From Halocynthiibacter styelae (GTDB lineage Bacteria > Pseudomonadota > Alphaproteobacteria > Rhodobacterales > Rhodobacteraceae): a DNA stretch of 64,000 bases. A program made the position numbers and the translations under genes. The DNA lies in assembly GCF_016123485.1 (NCBI RefSeq), contig NZ_JADCKQ010000003.1, forward strand, positions 62,001-126,000, given 5' to 3'. This document shows positions 49,058 to 58,663 of this stretch, piece after piece (position 1 is the stretch's first letter; the number at the start of each line of letters is the position of its first letter). The notes under the pieces were generated by a model that worked only from the letters and a program-made list of their open reading frames with translations, was not told the DNA's origin and did not search any database.

Positions 49058-50398
49058 ATGATAGATTTGTTTGACGCCACACCAGATGACCCTGAAAAAA
49101 AGACGGGCGCAGCCCAGGTTGCGCCCCGTCCGCTTGCGGATCGTCTGCGACCCCGCAGCCTGTCTGAGGTGATCGGGCAACAGCAGGTTCTTGGTCCTGA
49201 GGCCCCGCTGGGGACCATGCTGTCAGCCGGTAGTCTGTCGTCGCTGATTTTCTGGGGGCCGCCCGGTGTTGGTAAAACGACGATCGCCCGCCTTCTGGCG
49301 GATGAAACCGATCTGACATTCATTCAGATTAGTGCGATTTTCACCGGCGTTCCGGAGTTACGGAAAGTATTTGAGGCCGCAAAGCTGCGCCGCACAAACG
49401 GGCAGGGGACGCTGTTGTTTGTGGATGAGATTCACAGGTTCAACAAAGCCCAGCAGGATGGCTTTTTGCCCTATATGGAAGACGGGACCATTCTTCTGGT
49501 TGGGGCCACCACCGAAAACCCAAGTTTTGAGCTGAACTCAGCGGTTCTGTCACGATCCCAGGTGTTGGTGCTGGAACGGTTGGATCTGCGTGACCTGGAA
49601 CTTCTTGCACAGCGGGCCGAAAAAGAAATGCAACAGGCGCTGCCGCTGGACGGCCCTGCGCGCGAGGCCTTGTTGGAAATGGCGGATGGCGATGGGCGCG
49701 CGCTTCTGAACCTGATTGAACAGGTGTCGGCATGGCCTGAAGCGAAAGCAGGCGAGAAGCTTGACACAGCAACACTTTCAACGCGGCTTATGCGGCGGGC
49801 AACGAAATACGATAAATCGGGTGATGAACACTACAACCTGATTTCCGCCCTGCATAAATCCGTGCGGGGGTCTGATCCCGACGCGGCGCTTTACTGGTTT
49901 GCCCGGATGCTGACCGGCGGGGAAGACCCGCGCTTTCTGGCGCGCCGGATCACAAGAATGGCTGTTGAGGACATCGGTTTTGCTGATCCCCAGGCGCAGA
50001 CTCACTGTCTGCACGCCTGGGAAACCTATGAACGCCTTGGCAGTCCCGAAGGGGAACTGGCCCTGGCCCAGGCTGTGATCTATCTGGCACTGGCACCAAA
50101 ATCGAATGGGGCCTATGTCGCCTATAAATCCGCCATGGCCGCCGCGCGTCAGACCGGATCAGAACCACCGCCCAAACACATCCTGAACGCGCCTACATCC
50201 CTGATGAAAGATCAGGGCTATGGCGATGGATATGCCTATGATCATGACGCGGCAGACGGATTTTCCGGGCAGAACTATTTCCCGGAAACGATGAAGCGTG
50301 GTGTCTATTATCAACCCGTTGATCGCGGTTTTGAACGGGAACTGAAACGTCGGGTCGATTACTTCGTTAAATTAAGGGCAAAACGGGGTTCCGGTTGA
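49058..50398 (+). CDS. rarA: Replication-associated recombination protein A
   Basis: An AAA+ ATPase (MgsA/RarA, homologue of eukaryotic WRNIP1) that acts at stalled replication forks. Walker A GPPGVGKTT is at residues 67-75 and Walker B LLFVDEIHRFNKAQQD about 60 residues later; the conserved DPDAALYW and MLTGGEDPRFLARR segments lie in the second half. It is 446 residues, normal for the family. Confidence 0.95.
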   Translation: MIDLFDATPDDPEKKTGAAQVAPRPLADRLRPRSLSEVIGQQQVLGPEAPLGTMLSAGSLSSLIFWGPPGVGKTTIARLLADETDLTFIQISAIFTGVPELRKVFEAAKLRRTNGQGTLLFVDEIHRFNKAQQDGFLPYMEDGTILLVGATTENPSFELNSAVLSRSQVLVLERLDLRDLELLAQRAEKEMQQALPLDGPAREALLEMADGDGRALLNLIEQVSAWPEAKAGEKLDTATLSTRLMRRATKYDKSGDEHYNLISALHKSVRGSDPDAALYWFARMLTGGEDPRFLARRITRMAVEDIGFADPQAQTHCLHAWETYERLGSPEGELALAQAVIYLALAPKSNGAYVAYKSAMAAARQTGSEPPPKHILNAPTSLMKDQGYGDGYAYDHDAADGFSGQNYFPETMKRGVYYQPVDRGFERELKRRVDYFVKLRAKRGSG

Positions 50399-50431
50399 CA
50401 TTCCGGCCCGCCTGATCAAAAGGAAGCCTCT

Positions 50432-50809
50432 ATGTCTGTAGCCTTTCTTCAGGTGGCACTTGGCGGGGCAATTGGTGCTTCGCTTCGTTATGCCCTCGTT
50501 CTGTCTGCGATGCGCTTTACAGCGCTTGGCTTTCCCATTGGTGTGCTTGGCGCAAATATCATCGGATCATTCCTCATGGGGTTTTTCCTGATCTATGCTG
50601 AGGTCCGCGGATTTGTCGCTCTGACACCTTTTATCATGACAGGTGTCTTGGGCGGGTTTACAACGTTTTCAGCATTCTCGCTGGAAACATTCAATCTGAT
50701 TGAACGCGGGCAGTTTGGCTCGGCAGCACTTTATATGACGCTCTCTGTTGTCGCATCGGTGCTGGCGCTGTTTATGGGCGTATCTATCGCACGGGGGATC
50801 TTCGCATGA
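50432..50809 (+). CDS. crcB: Fluoride efflux transporter CrcB/Fluc
   Basis: A four-helix dimeric fluoride channel of the inner membrane, 125 residues. GGAIGASLRYAL in helix 1, NIIGSFLMGF in helix 2 and GGFTTFSAFSLE in helix 3 are the family signatures, including the pore phenylalanines. It overlaps the pseudouridine synthase gene by 4 bp. No fluoride riboswitch was noticed in the 33-bp gap upstream. Confidence 0.95.
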   Translation: MSVAFLQVALGGAIGASLRYALVLSAMRFTALGFPIGVLGANIIGSFLMGFFLIYAEVRGFVALTPFIMTGVLGGFTTFSAFSLETFNLIERGQFGSAALYMTLSVVASVLALFMGVSIARGIFA

Positions 50810-51852
50810 GTGGCGTGCAGAAAATTGAAATTACTGAATCTGAATCTGATCAGCGCCTGGATCGCTGGTTTCGCCGGTTGTTTCCGCATATCCCGCAGGG
50901 CCGGATCGAAAAACTGTGCCGCAAGGGGGATATCCGTGTTGACGGCGGCCGGGTGAAAACCGCAACCCGTCTCGAAACCGGGCAGGTGGTGCGCGTGCCG
51001 CCGTTGCCGGATGCACATGAGATGGCGGAACGTCCGGTGACGCCAGATGTGTCGGATTCTGATGCGCGCATGATGCAAGGGATCGTTCTGTATCGCGATG
51101 ATCACATCATTGCGCTGAACAAACCACCCGGTCTGCCGACCCAGGGGGGCAGCAAGCAGAAACGTCATATTGATGGTCTGGCAGAGGCTTTGAAGTTCGG
51201 GCTGGATGAAAAACCACGCCTGGTGCATCGCCTGGACAAAGACACATCCGGTGTGCTGATCATGGCCCGGACCCGCAAAGTCGCAAGCGCGCTGACCGAA
51301 GCTTTCCGATCCCGCGATACCCGCAAGATTTACTGGGCGGCTGTTGCTGGTGTGCCTATGCCACGTCACGGAACGCTGCGCTGGGGGCTGGTGAAAGCAC
51401 CGGGCCACGGCAAGGGTGGTGAGGGTGAGAAAATGCACTGTGTGCATCCCCGTCACATTGATGAGGTCGAAGGTGCGAAACGTGCAACCACGGATTACAC
51501 CGTGATTTCCGGTCTTGGTGGTCGTGTCAGCTGGGCAGCACTTGTGCCTGTCACCGGCCGGACCCATCAATTACGGGCGCATATGTCTGAACTGGGCCAC
51601 CCGATCATTGGTGACGGCAAATACGGCGGATCTGGCCAGGAAAACCTTGGCGATGGCTGGGGCGCGCAACTGGGCGGTGAACTTAGCAAAAAGCTGCATC
51701 TGCACGCGCGCAGCCTGACCCTGACTCATCCGGTGACTAATAAGCCTCTGACCATCACAGCGCCACTGCCCGACCATATGCAGCGCACCTGGGATACGCT
51801 GGGCTGGGAGTTGGGCGATGCGGCAGATGACCCGTTTGAGGATCTGACATGA
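50806..51852 (+). CDS. rluC: RluA-family ribosomal pseudouridine synthase
   Basis: Converts specific uridines of 23S rRNA to pseudouridine. The N-terminal S4 RNA-binding domain (residues about 14-75) precedes the catalytic domain; HRLDKDTSG at 141-149 carries the catalytic Asp144. Domain order and length (348) fit RluC/RluD; the exact target uridines are not deducible. It overlaps crcB and the ATP12 gene by 4 bp on each side. Confidence 0.88.
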   Translation: MSGVQKIEITESESDQRLDRWFRRLFPHIPQGRIEKLCRKGDIRVDGGRVKTATRLETGQVVRVPPLPDAHEMAERPVTPDVSDSDARMMQGIVLYRDDHIIALNKPPGLPTQGGSKQKRHIDGLAEALKFGLDEKPRLVHRLDKDTSGVLIMARTRKVASALTEAFRSRDTRKIYWAAVAGVPMPRHGTLRWGLVKAPGHGKGGEGEKMHCVHPRHIDEVEGAKRATTDYTVISGLGGRVSWAALVPVTGRTHQLRAHMSELGHPIIGDGKYGGSGQENLGDGWGAQLGGELSKKLHLHARSLTLTHPVTNKPLTITAPLPDHMQRTWDTLGWELGDAADDPFEDLT

Positions 51853-52553
51853 GCGACTGGAAGGCAAAACGCTTCTGGAAAGACACCACTGTAGAAGCCT
51901 GTGACAACGGATTTCGGGTGCTGCTTGATGGGCGTCCGGTGAAAACACCGGCGAAGACATCTTTCGCGGTGCCGACACGGGCGCTGGCGGAAAAGATTGC
52001 CACCGAATGGCAGGCGCAGGAAGATGAAGTCCGGCCGGACACGATGCCCTTCACCCGTATGGCCAATTCCGCGATTGATAAGGTGACACCGCAGCATAGC
52101 GCCGTCGCTGAAATGCTGGCGGAATACGGTGGCACCGATCTGATCTGCTATCGCGCTGACGGTCCGCAGGAACTGATTGATCTGCAGGCGCAGGCCTGGG
52201 ATCCGCTTCTGATCTGGGCGAAGGATGTGTTAAATGCGACATTGACCCCGGTTGAAGGGGTGATGTTTGCCTCACAGCCGGAAGACAGCCTTGCGCGCCT
52301 GGAAGCGCAGGTGAAAGCACTGGAACCCTTTCAACTTGCTGCGTTTCATGACCTCGTGGCTCTGTCCGGGTCGCTGATCATCGCATTCGCTCTGATACAT
52401 GCCCATGATACCGGGGACAACCTCTGGGATATGTCGCGAATCGACGAGACCTGGCAGATCAGCCAGTGGGGTGAAGACGAAGAAAACGAACAAATGGTGG
52501 GTGTAAAGCGACAGTCCTTTATGGATGCTGCTGCATTTTACGCACTCCTCTGA
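51849..52553 (+). CDS. ATP12-family F1-ATPase assembly chaperone
   Basis: A homologue of the mitochondrial Atp12p, which guides the F1 alpha subunit during ATP synthase assembly; in bacteria it is found mainly in alphaproteobacteria. The 234-residue protein starts WKAKRFWKDTTVEACDNGFRV and contains LLDGRPVKTP and AEYGGTDLICYRADGPQEL, family hallmarks. It is coupled to the pseudouridine synthase gene by an ATGA overlap. Confidence 0.93.
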   Translation: MSDWKAKRFWKDTTVEACDNGFRVLLDGRPVKTPAKTSFAVPTRALAEKIATEWQAQEDEVRPDTMPFTRMANSAIDKVTPQHSAVAEMLAEYGGTDLICYRADGPQELIDLQAQAWDPLLIWAKDVLNATLTPVEGVMFASQPEDSLARLEAQVKALEPFQLAAFHDLVALSGSLIIAFALIHAHDTGDNLWDMSRIDETWQISQWGEDEENEQMVGVKRQSFMDAAAFYALL

Positions 52554-52635
52554 TACCGCCTGCCTGCGATGAGTCCAGTTGACTTTGTGAATTTCCTGGC
52601 TGAATCGACAGGTTTAGGTGTGTTTCACATAAATT

Positions 52636-52658
52636 TTTGTGACCCATTCCATCACAAA
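52636..52658. promoter_or_regulatory. Inverted repeat upstream of bztA
   Basis: TTTGTGA-N9-TCACAAA is perfect over 7 bp per arm. The half sites resemble CRP/FNR-type TGTGA/TCACA but the spacing is 9 rather than 6. Around it, 52554-52794 holds no gene but has two GC-rich hairpins before bztA (about 52734-52752 and 52758-52775). Confidence 0.4.
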
Positions 52659-52794
52659 GCGCGACTATTCCTTGACGTTGAGGACAGAATTTGACCAAAC
52701 TCCTGATACTCGGGGGCTAACCCCGGAAATCACCCCGGCCACAAAGGCCGGAACAACCACCCAAAAACGGGTGGACCATCAGGAAGAGGTTAAT

Positions 52795-53811
52795 ATGACA
52801 AAATCCGTATTTCTTGGCGCGCTGACCGTAGCTGGCATCGCTGCCGGCGGCGCTTACGCTGGTACGCTTGATGACGTACAGGCTCGCGGCAAACTGAACT
52901 GTGGTGTGACCACGGGTCTCGTTGGTTTTGCGGCACCTGACGCAAACGGCGAGTGGGAAGGCTTTGACGTAGGCGTATGTCGCGCTGTTGCAGCTGCTGT
53001 ACTTGGCGACGCTAACGCTGTTGAATTCGTTCCGACAACTGGCAAGACCCGCTTCACTGCGCTGGCTTCCGGTGAGATCGACATGCTGGCACGTAACACC
53101 ACATGGACATTCTCCCGTGACGTTGACCTGAAGTTTGAATTCGTAGGCGTGAACTACTACGATGGTCAGGGCTTCATGGTTCCGACTGAACTGGGTGTGA
53201 CGTCCGCGAAAGATCTGGACGGCGCGACCGTTTGTATCCAGACCGGTACCACAACTGAGCTGAACCTCGCGGACTTCTTCCGTGCAAACAGCATCTCTTA
53301 TGAGCCAGTGCCAATCGAAACCAACGCTGAAGCACAACAGCAGTACCTTGCTGGCGCTTGTGACGTTTACACCACTGACGCATCCGGTCTGGCTGCGACA
53401 CGTGCGACTTTCGAAGCACCAGGCGATCACGTTCTGCTGCCAGAAATCATCTCCAAAGAGCCTCTCGGTCCGCTTGTTCGCCACGGCGACAACGAGTGGG
53501 GCGATGTTGTTCGCTGGACTCTGAACGCACTGATCACAGCTGAAGAGCTGGGCGTGACTTCCGCAAACATCGCTGAGATGGCTGCTGGTTCCAACAACCC
53601 TGAAATCAACCGTCTGCTGGGCACCGAAGGTTCCCTGGGCGAGATGCTGGGTCTGGACGCAGAGTGGGGCAAGCGCGCTCTGGAAGCTGGCGGCAACTAC
53701 GCAGAACTGTTTGAGCGTAACATTGGTGAGAACACACCAATCGCTCTGTCCCGCGGGCTGAATGCCCAGTGGACAGACGGCGGCCTGCTGTACTCCCCAC
53801 CCTTCCGCTAA
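52795..53811 (+). CDS. bztA: Amino-acid ABC transporter, periplasmic binding protein
   Basis: The substrate-binding component of a BztABCD/AapJQMP general amino-acid importer (polar amino-acid family; Glu, Gln, Asp, Asn in Rhodobacter). A signal peptide (residues about 1-22, ending AYA) precedes TLDDVQARGKLNCGVTTGLV; FDVGVCRAVAAAV is the family signature. The start at 52795 has AGGAAGAGG upstream. It is separated from the permease genes by a terminator-like hairpin, which would give the binding protein more mRNA than its partners. Called aapJ in rhizobia. Confidence 0.94.
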   Translation: MTKSVFLGALTVAGIAAGGAYAGTLDDVQARGKLNCGVTTGLVGFAAPDANGEWEGFDVGVCRAVAAAVLGDANAVEFVPTTGKTRFTALASGEIDMLARNTTWTFSRDVDLKFEFVGVNYYDGQGFMVPTELGVTSAKDLDGATVCIQTGTTTELNLADFFRANSISYEPVPIETNAEAQQQYLAGACDVYTTDASGLAATRATFEAPGDHVLLPEIISKEPLGPLVRHGDNEWGDVVRWTLNALITAEELGVTSANIAEMAAGSNNPEINRLLGTEGSLGEMLGLDAEWGKRALEAGGNYAELFERNIGENTPIALSRGLNAQWTDGGLLYSPPFR

Positions 53812-53821
53812 ACACATAAGG

Positions 53822-53855
53822 AAAGGGGCGCGGCATGTTCCGCGCCCTTTTTCTA
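53822..53855 (+). terminator. Partial terminator between bztA and bztB
   Basis: A perfect 11-bp or longer stem, AAAGGGGCGCGG / CCGCGCCCTTT, followed by TTTCTATT. Likely lets only some transcripts continue into bztBCD. Confidence 0.82.
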
Positions 53856-53940
53856 TTATACATAAGTAAAACAACTCCGGGATGAATGAGTGCCAAAAGG
53901 CACCGCACCTTAAGACCCGGGACAACAGGGAAATGTCTTC

Positions 53941-55272
53941 ATGACGGTAATGACCGACCCCCCAAAGGAGTCGTTCCGACTGTCCATGCTGATTTACGAT
54001 ACGCGCTACAGAGCCATCACCATTCAGGTGGTCGCGCTTCTGGGGTTTGCGGCGTTCTTTGGCTGGCTGATCTGGAATACATCCAATAACCTGGCCGCAT
54101 TGGGCAAAGAGCCCAGCTTCCGTTTCCTCTGGGAACCTGCAGGCTACGATATCAACCAGCGTCTTCTCGACTATAATTCACAAAGTCCGCATATCCGCGC
54201 TGCTTTCATCGGTGTACTGAACACGCTTGTGATCGCGGTTCTTGGCTGTATCACCGCCACTGTTATTGGTGTGCTGGTCGGTGTTCTGCGTCTTTCTAAA
54301 AACTGGGTCGTTTCCCGCCTGATGGCGGTTTACGTTGAAATGTTCCGGAACGTGCCGGTCCTTCTGTGGATCGTGCTTGCCATGGCGATCATGATTGAGA
54401 TCCCGCCTGGTCCACGCGAATTCCGGGGCGACAATGCGACAGCCAGTGTTAGCCTGTTTGGCACAGTTGCTGTGACCAACCGTGGTATCTATGTTCCTGA
54501 TCCAAAATTTGATGGTGGCCTTGGCGATCTGCCTGTTGGTGCTTCATCAACGGATGCAGCCTGTGCTGCATATTATGATGGATCTGAAGGCCTGGTAGAC
54601 ATCAACCCGGCTTGTGGCACATTCCAGATCAGCCTTGATTTCCTCGCGATTGTCGCACTTCTGGCCGGTACGCTTTATATCTCACGCCGGATCAAACAGC
54701 GTGCAGATGATATTCAGGAAAAAACCGGTGACCGTCCGACAACCTGGTATATCCGCCTGGCTGTTGTTGTGGTGCCAATGGTCATTCTGCTTTACCTCCT
54801 GGGACTGTACTTCACTGTACCAGAACTGAAGGGCTTTAACTTCAAAGATGGTCTGCATCTGCGGAACTCTTTGATTGCGCTCTGGCTGGCTTTGTCTCTG
54901 TACACAGCTGCCTTTATCGCGGAAATCGTACGTGCGGGGATCCTGGCGATCTCTAAAGGTCAGACCGAAGCTGCGAGTGCACTGGGCCTGAGCGCGGGCC
55001 GCACCATGAGCCTTGTGGTTCTGCCACAGGCACTGCGTGTGATCATTCCGCCGCTGATTTCCAACTATCTTAACCTGACGAAGAACTCTTCCCTCGCGAT
55101 TGCGGTGGGTTATATGGATCTGACCGGTACGCTGATGGGGGTAACCCTGAACCAGACCGGCCGCGAACTTGAAACTGTTCTTCTCGGTATGCTCATTTAC
55201 CTTTCCATCTCGCTGACGATCTCGATGGCGATGAACTGGTACAATGAATCCATCAAATTGCAGGAGCGCTGA
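53941..55272 (+). CDS. bztB: Amino-acid ABC transporter permease
   Basis: The first inner-membrane permease of the importer, 443 residues. The binding-protein-dependent transport domain is split by a long insert, as in BztB/AapQ; conserved FRNVPVLLWIVLAMAI and the EAA loop EAASALGLSAGRTM with QALRVIIPPL are visible. Two ATGs (53941, 53950) are possible starts. It ends 2 bp before bztC. Confidence 0.93.
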   Translation: MTVMTDPPKESFRLSMLIYDTRYRAITIQVVALLGFAAFFGWLIWNTSNNLAALGKEPSFRFLWEPAGYDINQRLLDYNSQSPHIRAAFIGVLNTLVIAVLGCITATVIGVLVGVLRLSKNWVVSRLMAVYVEMFRNVPVLLWIVLAMAIMIEIPPGPREFRGDNATASVSLFGTVAVTNRGIYVPDPKFDGGLGDLPVGASSTDAACAAYYDGSEGLVDINPACGTFQISLDFLAIVALLAGTLYISRRIKQRADDIQEKTGDRPTTWYIRLAVVVVPMVILLYLLGLYFTVPELKGFNFKDGLHLRNSLIALWLALSLYTAAFIAEIVRAGILAISKGQTEAASALGLSAGRTMSLVVLPQALRVIIPPLISNYLNLTKNSSLAIAVGYMDLTGTLMGVTLNQTGRELETVLLGMLIYLSISLTISMAMNWYNESIKLQER

Positions 55273-55274
55273 GA

Positions 55275-56624
55275 ATGAGTGATATTTCTTTCGTTCGTAC
55301 AGAAATGCTGCCGGAGAAAGAGCCACCGGCATCCACCGTGGGCTTCATCGGCTGGGCCAAGGCGAACCTGTTCAGTTCAGTTCTGAATTCTGTCCTGACC
55401 ATCCTGTCCATTGTCCTGGTGCTTTTCGTTCTGTCTGGCGTGCTTCCATGGGCGTTTCAGTCTGTCTGGAATGCAAGTTCCCTGACAGAATGCCGCGAGA
55501 TCCTGAAGGCAACCTATGGTGAGCATCATGAAGGGGCCTGCTGGGCTGTGATCAACGACCGCTGGGTACAGCTGGTATTTGGTTTCTATCCGCCATACCC
55601 GATTGATCCGACAATGTACCTTGGTAATCCACCCGAAGGTGCATGGCCTGCGTATTTCCGCCCGATCGCTACATTTGTTCTGATCCTTGCGGCTGTTGCA
55701 CCGGTTCTGTTTGATAAACTGCCGCGCAAAATGCTGATCATCACTGCGATCTTCCCATTTGCCATGCCATGGCTGATGTGGGGCGGTACCGTGTGGTTCC
55801 CGGTTGCTGCAGCGCTTGGTTTTGCCATCGGTTACTTTGCCTTTAAATACCTCGCGGATATTGTTGGTGAGTTGGCCGGACTGATCATTGCAGTTGTTCT
55901 GCCTGTGATCTGGTGGCTGTTCCTGATGGGGCCGTTTGCGGATCTGATGCAAAGCATCATCGCGCTGGATATTCCGGTTGTGGAAAGCCGTAAATTCGGT
56001 GGCTTTACCGTGTCGATCTTTATCGGTGTGGTCGCAATCGTTGGTTCCCTGCCAATTGGTATCGTACTGGCGCTGGGTCGTCAGTCTGATCTGCTGATCG
56101 TAAAAGCACTTTGCGTTGGGTTCATCGAATTCATCCGTGGCGTGCCGCTGATTACACTGCTGTTTGTTGCATCAACCCTGCTGAACATCTTCCTGCCACC
56201 CGGCACGGAATTTGACATCATCCTGCGAGTTCTGATCATGGTTACTCTGTTTGCGTCTGCCTATATGGCTGAGGTGATCCGGGGTGGTCTGGCAGCCTTG
56301 CCACGTGGCCAGTATGAGGGGGCTGACTCTCTTGGTCTGAACTACTGGCAGGCACAGCGACTGATCATCATGCCACAGGCACTGAAGATCTCGATCCCGG
56401 GTATCGTGTCGAACTTCATTGGTATCTTCAAAGACACCACGCTTGTTTCGATCATCGCGATCCTCGATCCGCTTGGCCTGACAAACGGCATTCGCGCGGA
56501 CGCAGCCTGGAACGGCATTTACTGGGAACTCTTCGCCTTCATCGCGATTGTGTTCTTTGTCTTCTGCTTCTCCATGTCCCGCTACTCCATGTATCTCGAG
56601 CGCAAGCTCAAGACATCCCATTAA
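55275..56624 (+). CDS. bztC: Amino-acid ABC transporter permease
   Basis: The second permease, 449 residues, with extra N-terminal helices typical of BztC/AapM, then the transport domain with FIEFIRGVPLITLLFVAS and the EAA-type loop EGADSLGLNYWQAQRLIIMP. It forms a heterodimer with BztB. bztD follows after 15 bp. Confidence 0.93.
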   Translation: MSDISFVRTEMLPEKEPPASTVGFIGWAKANLFSSVLNSVLTILSIVLVLFVLSGVLPWAFQSVWNASSLTECREILKATYGEHHEGACWAVINDRWVQLVFGFYPPYPIDPTMYLGNPPEGAWPAYFRPIATFVLILAAVAPVLFDKLPRKMLIITAIFPFAMPWLMWGGTVWFPVAAALGFAIGYFAFKYLADIVGELAGLIIAVVLPVIWWLFLMGPFADLMQSIIALDIPVVESRKFGGFTVSIFIGVVAIVGSLPIGIVLALGRQSDLLIVKALCVGFIEFIRGVPLITLLFVASTLLNIFLPPGTEFDIILRVLIMVTLFASAYMAEVIRGGLAALPRGQYEGADSLGLNYWQAQRLIIMPQALKISIPGIVSNFIGIFKDTTLVSIIAILDPLGLTNGIRADAAWNGIYWELFAFIAIVFFVFCFSMSRYSMYLERKLKTSH

Positions 56625-56639
56625 GAAGGAGTTCAACCA

Positions 56640-57431
56640 ATGTCTGAACTTGCAACTGAACGTCAAATTGATCGCTCTAAAATGCATGTCGGTAGCGACG
56701 TGGCGATCCAGATCAACAACATGAACAAATGGTATGGTGCCTTTCACGTGCTGCGTGACATCAACCTGACTGTGAATGAAGGCGAACGCATCGTTATCGC
56801 GGGGCCTTCGGGTTCCGGGAAATCGACGCTGATCCGTTGTATCAACCGTCTGGAAGAGCACCAGCAGGGGGACATTATCGTTGACGGGACTGAGCTGACC
56901 TCAGATCTGAAAAACATCGATAAGGTCCGTCGTGAAGTTGGTATGTGCTTCCAGCACTTCAACCTCTTCCCGCATCTGACCATTCTGGAAAACTGTACGC
57001 TGGCCCCGATCTGGGTGCGGAAAGTGCCGCGCAAAGAAGCGGAAGAAACAGCGATGCACTTCCTTGAGAAGGTGAAAATTCCGGATCAGGCCCTGAAGTA
57101 CCCGGGCCAGCTGTCCGGTGGTCAGCAGCAGCGTGTGGCAATCGCCCGCTCGCTCTGCATGAAACCACGCATCATGCTGTTTGACGAACCGACATCTGCG
57201 CTTGACCCGGAGATGATCAAAGAGGTTCTGGATACAATGATCGAACTGGCGGAAGAGGGCATGACAATGATCTGCGTAACGCACGAGATGGGCTTTGCCC
57301 GTCAGGTTGCAAACCGTGTGATCTTCATGGACCAGGGCCAGATCGTGGAACAGAACGAGCCGGAAGAGTTCTTCAATAATCCGAAGTCTGAGCGTACTCA
57401 ACTGTTTCTCAGCCAGATCCTGGGACACTGA
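56640..57431 (+). CDS. bztD: Amino-acid ABC transporter ATPase
   Basis: The ATP-binding subunit, 263 residues. Walker [10 protein letters not shown] is at 55-63, the signature LSGGQQQR and Walker [13 protein letters not shown] follow, and the H-loop is in CVTHEMGFA. It energises import through BztBC. A strong terminator ends the operon. Confidence 0.95.
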   Translation: MSELATERQIDRSKMHVGSDVAIQINNMNKWYGAFHVLRDINLTVNEGERIVIAGPSGSGKSTLIRCINRLEEHQQGDIIVDGTELTSDLKNIDKVRREVGMCFQHFNLFPHLTILENCTLAPIWVRKVPRKEAEETAMHFLEKVKIPDQALKYPGQLSGGQQQRVAIARSLCMKPRIMLFDEPTSALDPEMIKEVLDTMIELAEEGMTMICVTHEMGFARQVANRVIFMDQGQIVEQNEPEEFFNNPKSERTQLFLSQILGH

Positions 57432-57451
57432 TCACCCCACCATACCAAAAG

Positions 57452-57485
57452 AAAACCCCGGTCCATGCGACCGGGGTTTTTGTTT
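57452..57485 (+). terminator. Intrinsic terminator of bztABCD
   Basis: A perfect 12-bp stem, AAAACCCCGGTC / GACCGGGGTTTT, then TTGTTT. Confidence 0.92.
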
Positions 57486-57498
57486 GTGAAAACCTAAG

Positions 57499-57690
57499 TT
57501 ACGAAGTTGGTTCTGAGGGATCTGGTCTGTCTTGTGCGGAAGCTCTGTTTAAAAACAGTTTGAGCGTTCTGCCATCGTCTTGCATTGCGATTTCAACGCT
57601 ATTGCAATTGTGCCTGACATATTCCCGTCCCTTTTCACTGATCACTTCGATGCGTGTAACTTTATCCATGAGTTCTATTGTATCAGGCAT
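57499..57690 (-). CDS. Small hypothetical protein (63 aa)
   Basis: A GGAGG stands at ideal distance before the ATG at 57690. The product is soluble and begins MPDTIELMDKVTRIEVISEK, with an apparent beta-rich fold (VEIAMQDDGRTLKLFLN) and a polar tail. One cysteine. No family is recognised. It lies on the same strand as, and downstream of, the nitrilase-type gene. Confidence 0.65.
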   Translation of the reverse strand: MPDTIELMDKVTRIEVISEKGREYVRHNCNSVEIAMQDDGRTLKLFLNRASAQDRPDPSEPTS

Positions 57691-57764
57691 TGAATCCTCC
57701 GGTTAACTGAAACGAGGATATTCCACCCACTAATCTATGATAAGAGGCGATATCAGGTTGATTG

Positions 57765-58541
57765 TCACTCAGGCACATACCGCGGATATGTGGTTTTGCT
57801 GTGGCGTGCAAAATCGAGATCGATCTCTACCGTTGCAAAAGGATTGTCCGGGTCGGTTTGTGCCAGGATGTCGCCTTCGGGGCTGACAATCCAGGACAGG
57901 CCGCCGCAGTTCGCTTTGTCACCTTCTGGGCACCAGAGGTTTGAGGACAGACCATAAGCGCCGGAACAGACGGCTGATGCCTGACCGCCCGCCAGCCACT
58001 TGTGTTGTGACCCATGCGGGGTTGCGCGGGGGATGCACAGCAGATCCGCGCGGGAGGCAGCATAGTGGCGGGCCCATTCCAGGAACCACATTTCAGTACA
58101 GATCTGAACGCCGATACGCATGTCTAACGCGCGGCCGATATCAAAGCTCTTGTCGCCGCGATCATACCAGGTGTGTTCCCAATAGCCTTCTTCATCGGGC
58201 AGATAGTATTTCTCATGCAACCCGCTGGTGGACTTGCTTTCTGCGTCCCACAGATAGGCCTGATTGCGGCGGCTGCCCCGTGCGTTCACAACCGGGCGGG
58301 TGCCCATCACGGCCTTCGCACCCAGTTGGTCAAATTCCGCAATGCGCGCTTCGTGATCTGTCACGGCCTGGGCCCAGCGGGCAGCGTCGGGGTTCTGATC
58401 GGCGGCAAGCCAGGCAGACAGGCTCATTTCCGGCAACAACAGGAAGTCTGTGCCTTCCGCTTTCACATGTTCCGCAAGCGCTTTCAGCTCTCCATCAAGA
58501 TGCCCCGGGCGGGGATCGATCTGACATACGGTGACTTTCAT
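57765..58541 (-). CDS. Nitrilase superfamily amidohydrolase
   Basis: A carbon-nitrogen hydrolase with the full catalytic triad: Glu38 (LLLPEM), Lys111 (HEKYYLP) and Cys148 (VQICTEMWF). It is 258 residues. Such enzymes cleave amides, carbamoyl groups or nitriles; the substrate is unknown. ATG 58541, with GAGGAGA upstream, is preferred to 58556. It is divergent from an Lrp-type regulator 122 bp away, which makes control by that regulator, and a role in amino-acid or amide use, plausible. Confidence 0.88.
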   Translation of the reverse strand: MKVTVCQIDPRPGHLDGELKALAEHVKAEGTDFLLLPEMSLSAWLAADQNPDAARWAQAVTDHEARIAEFDQLGAKAVMGTRPVVNARGSRRNQAYLWDAESKSTSGLHEKYYLPDEEGYWEHTWYDRGDKSFDIGRALDMRIGVQICTEMWFLEWARHYAASRADLLCIPRATPHGSQHKWLAGGQASAVCSGAYGLSSNLWCPEGDKANCGGLSWIVSPEGDILAQTDPDNPFATVEIDLDFARHSKTTYPRYVPE

Positions 58542-58663
58542 CTTGGTTCTCCTCAAATTTGTTGAGGGCAGAATAGAGGAAATGACCTTTGCGGATCATC
58601 ATTAGATGCATATCAATACGTCGGATGCTTGCGCATATCGTCAGAGTGGGTGATACTTTTGCT

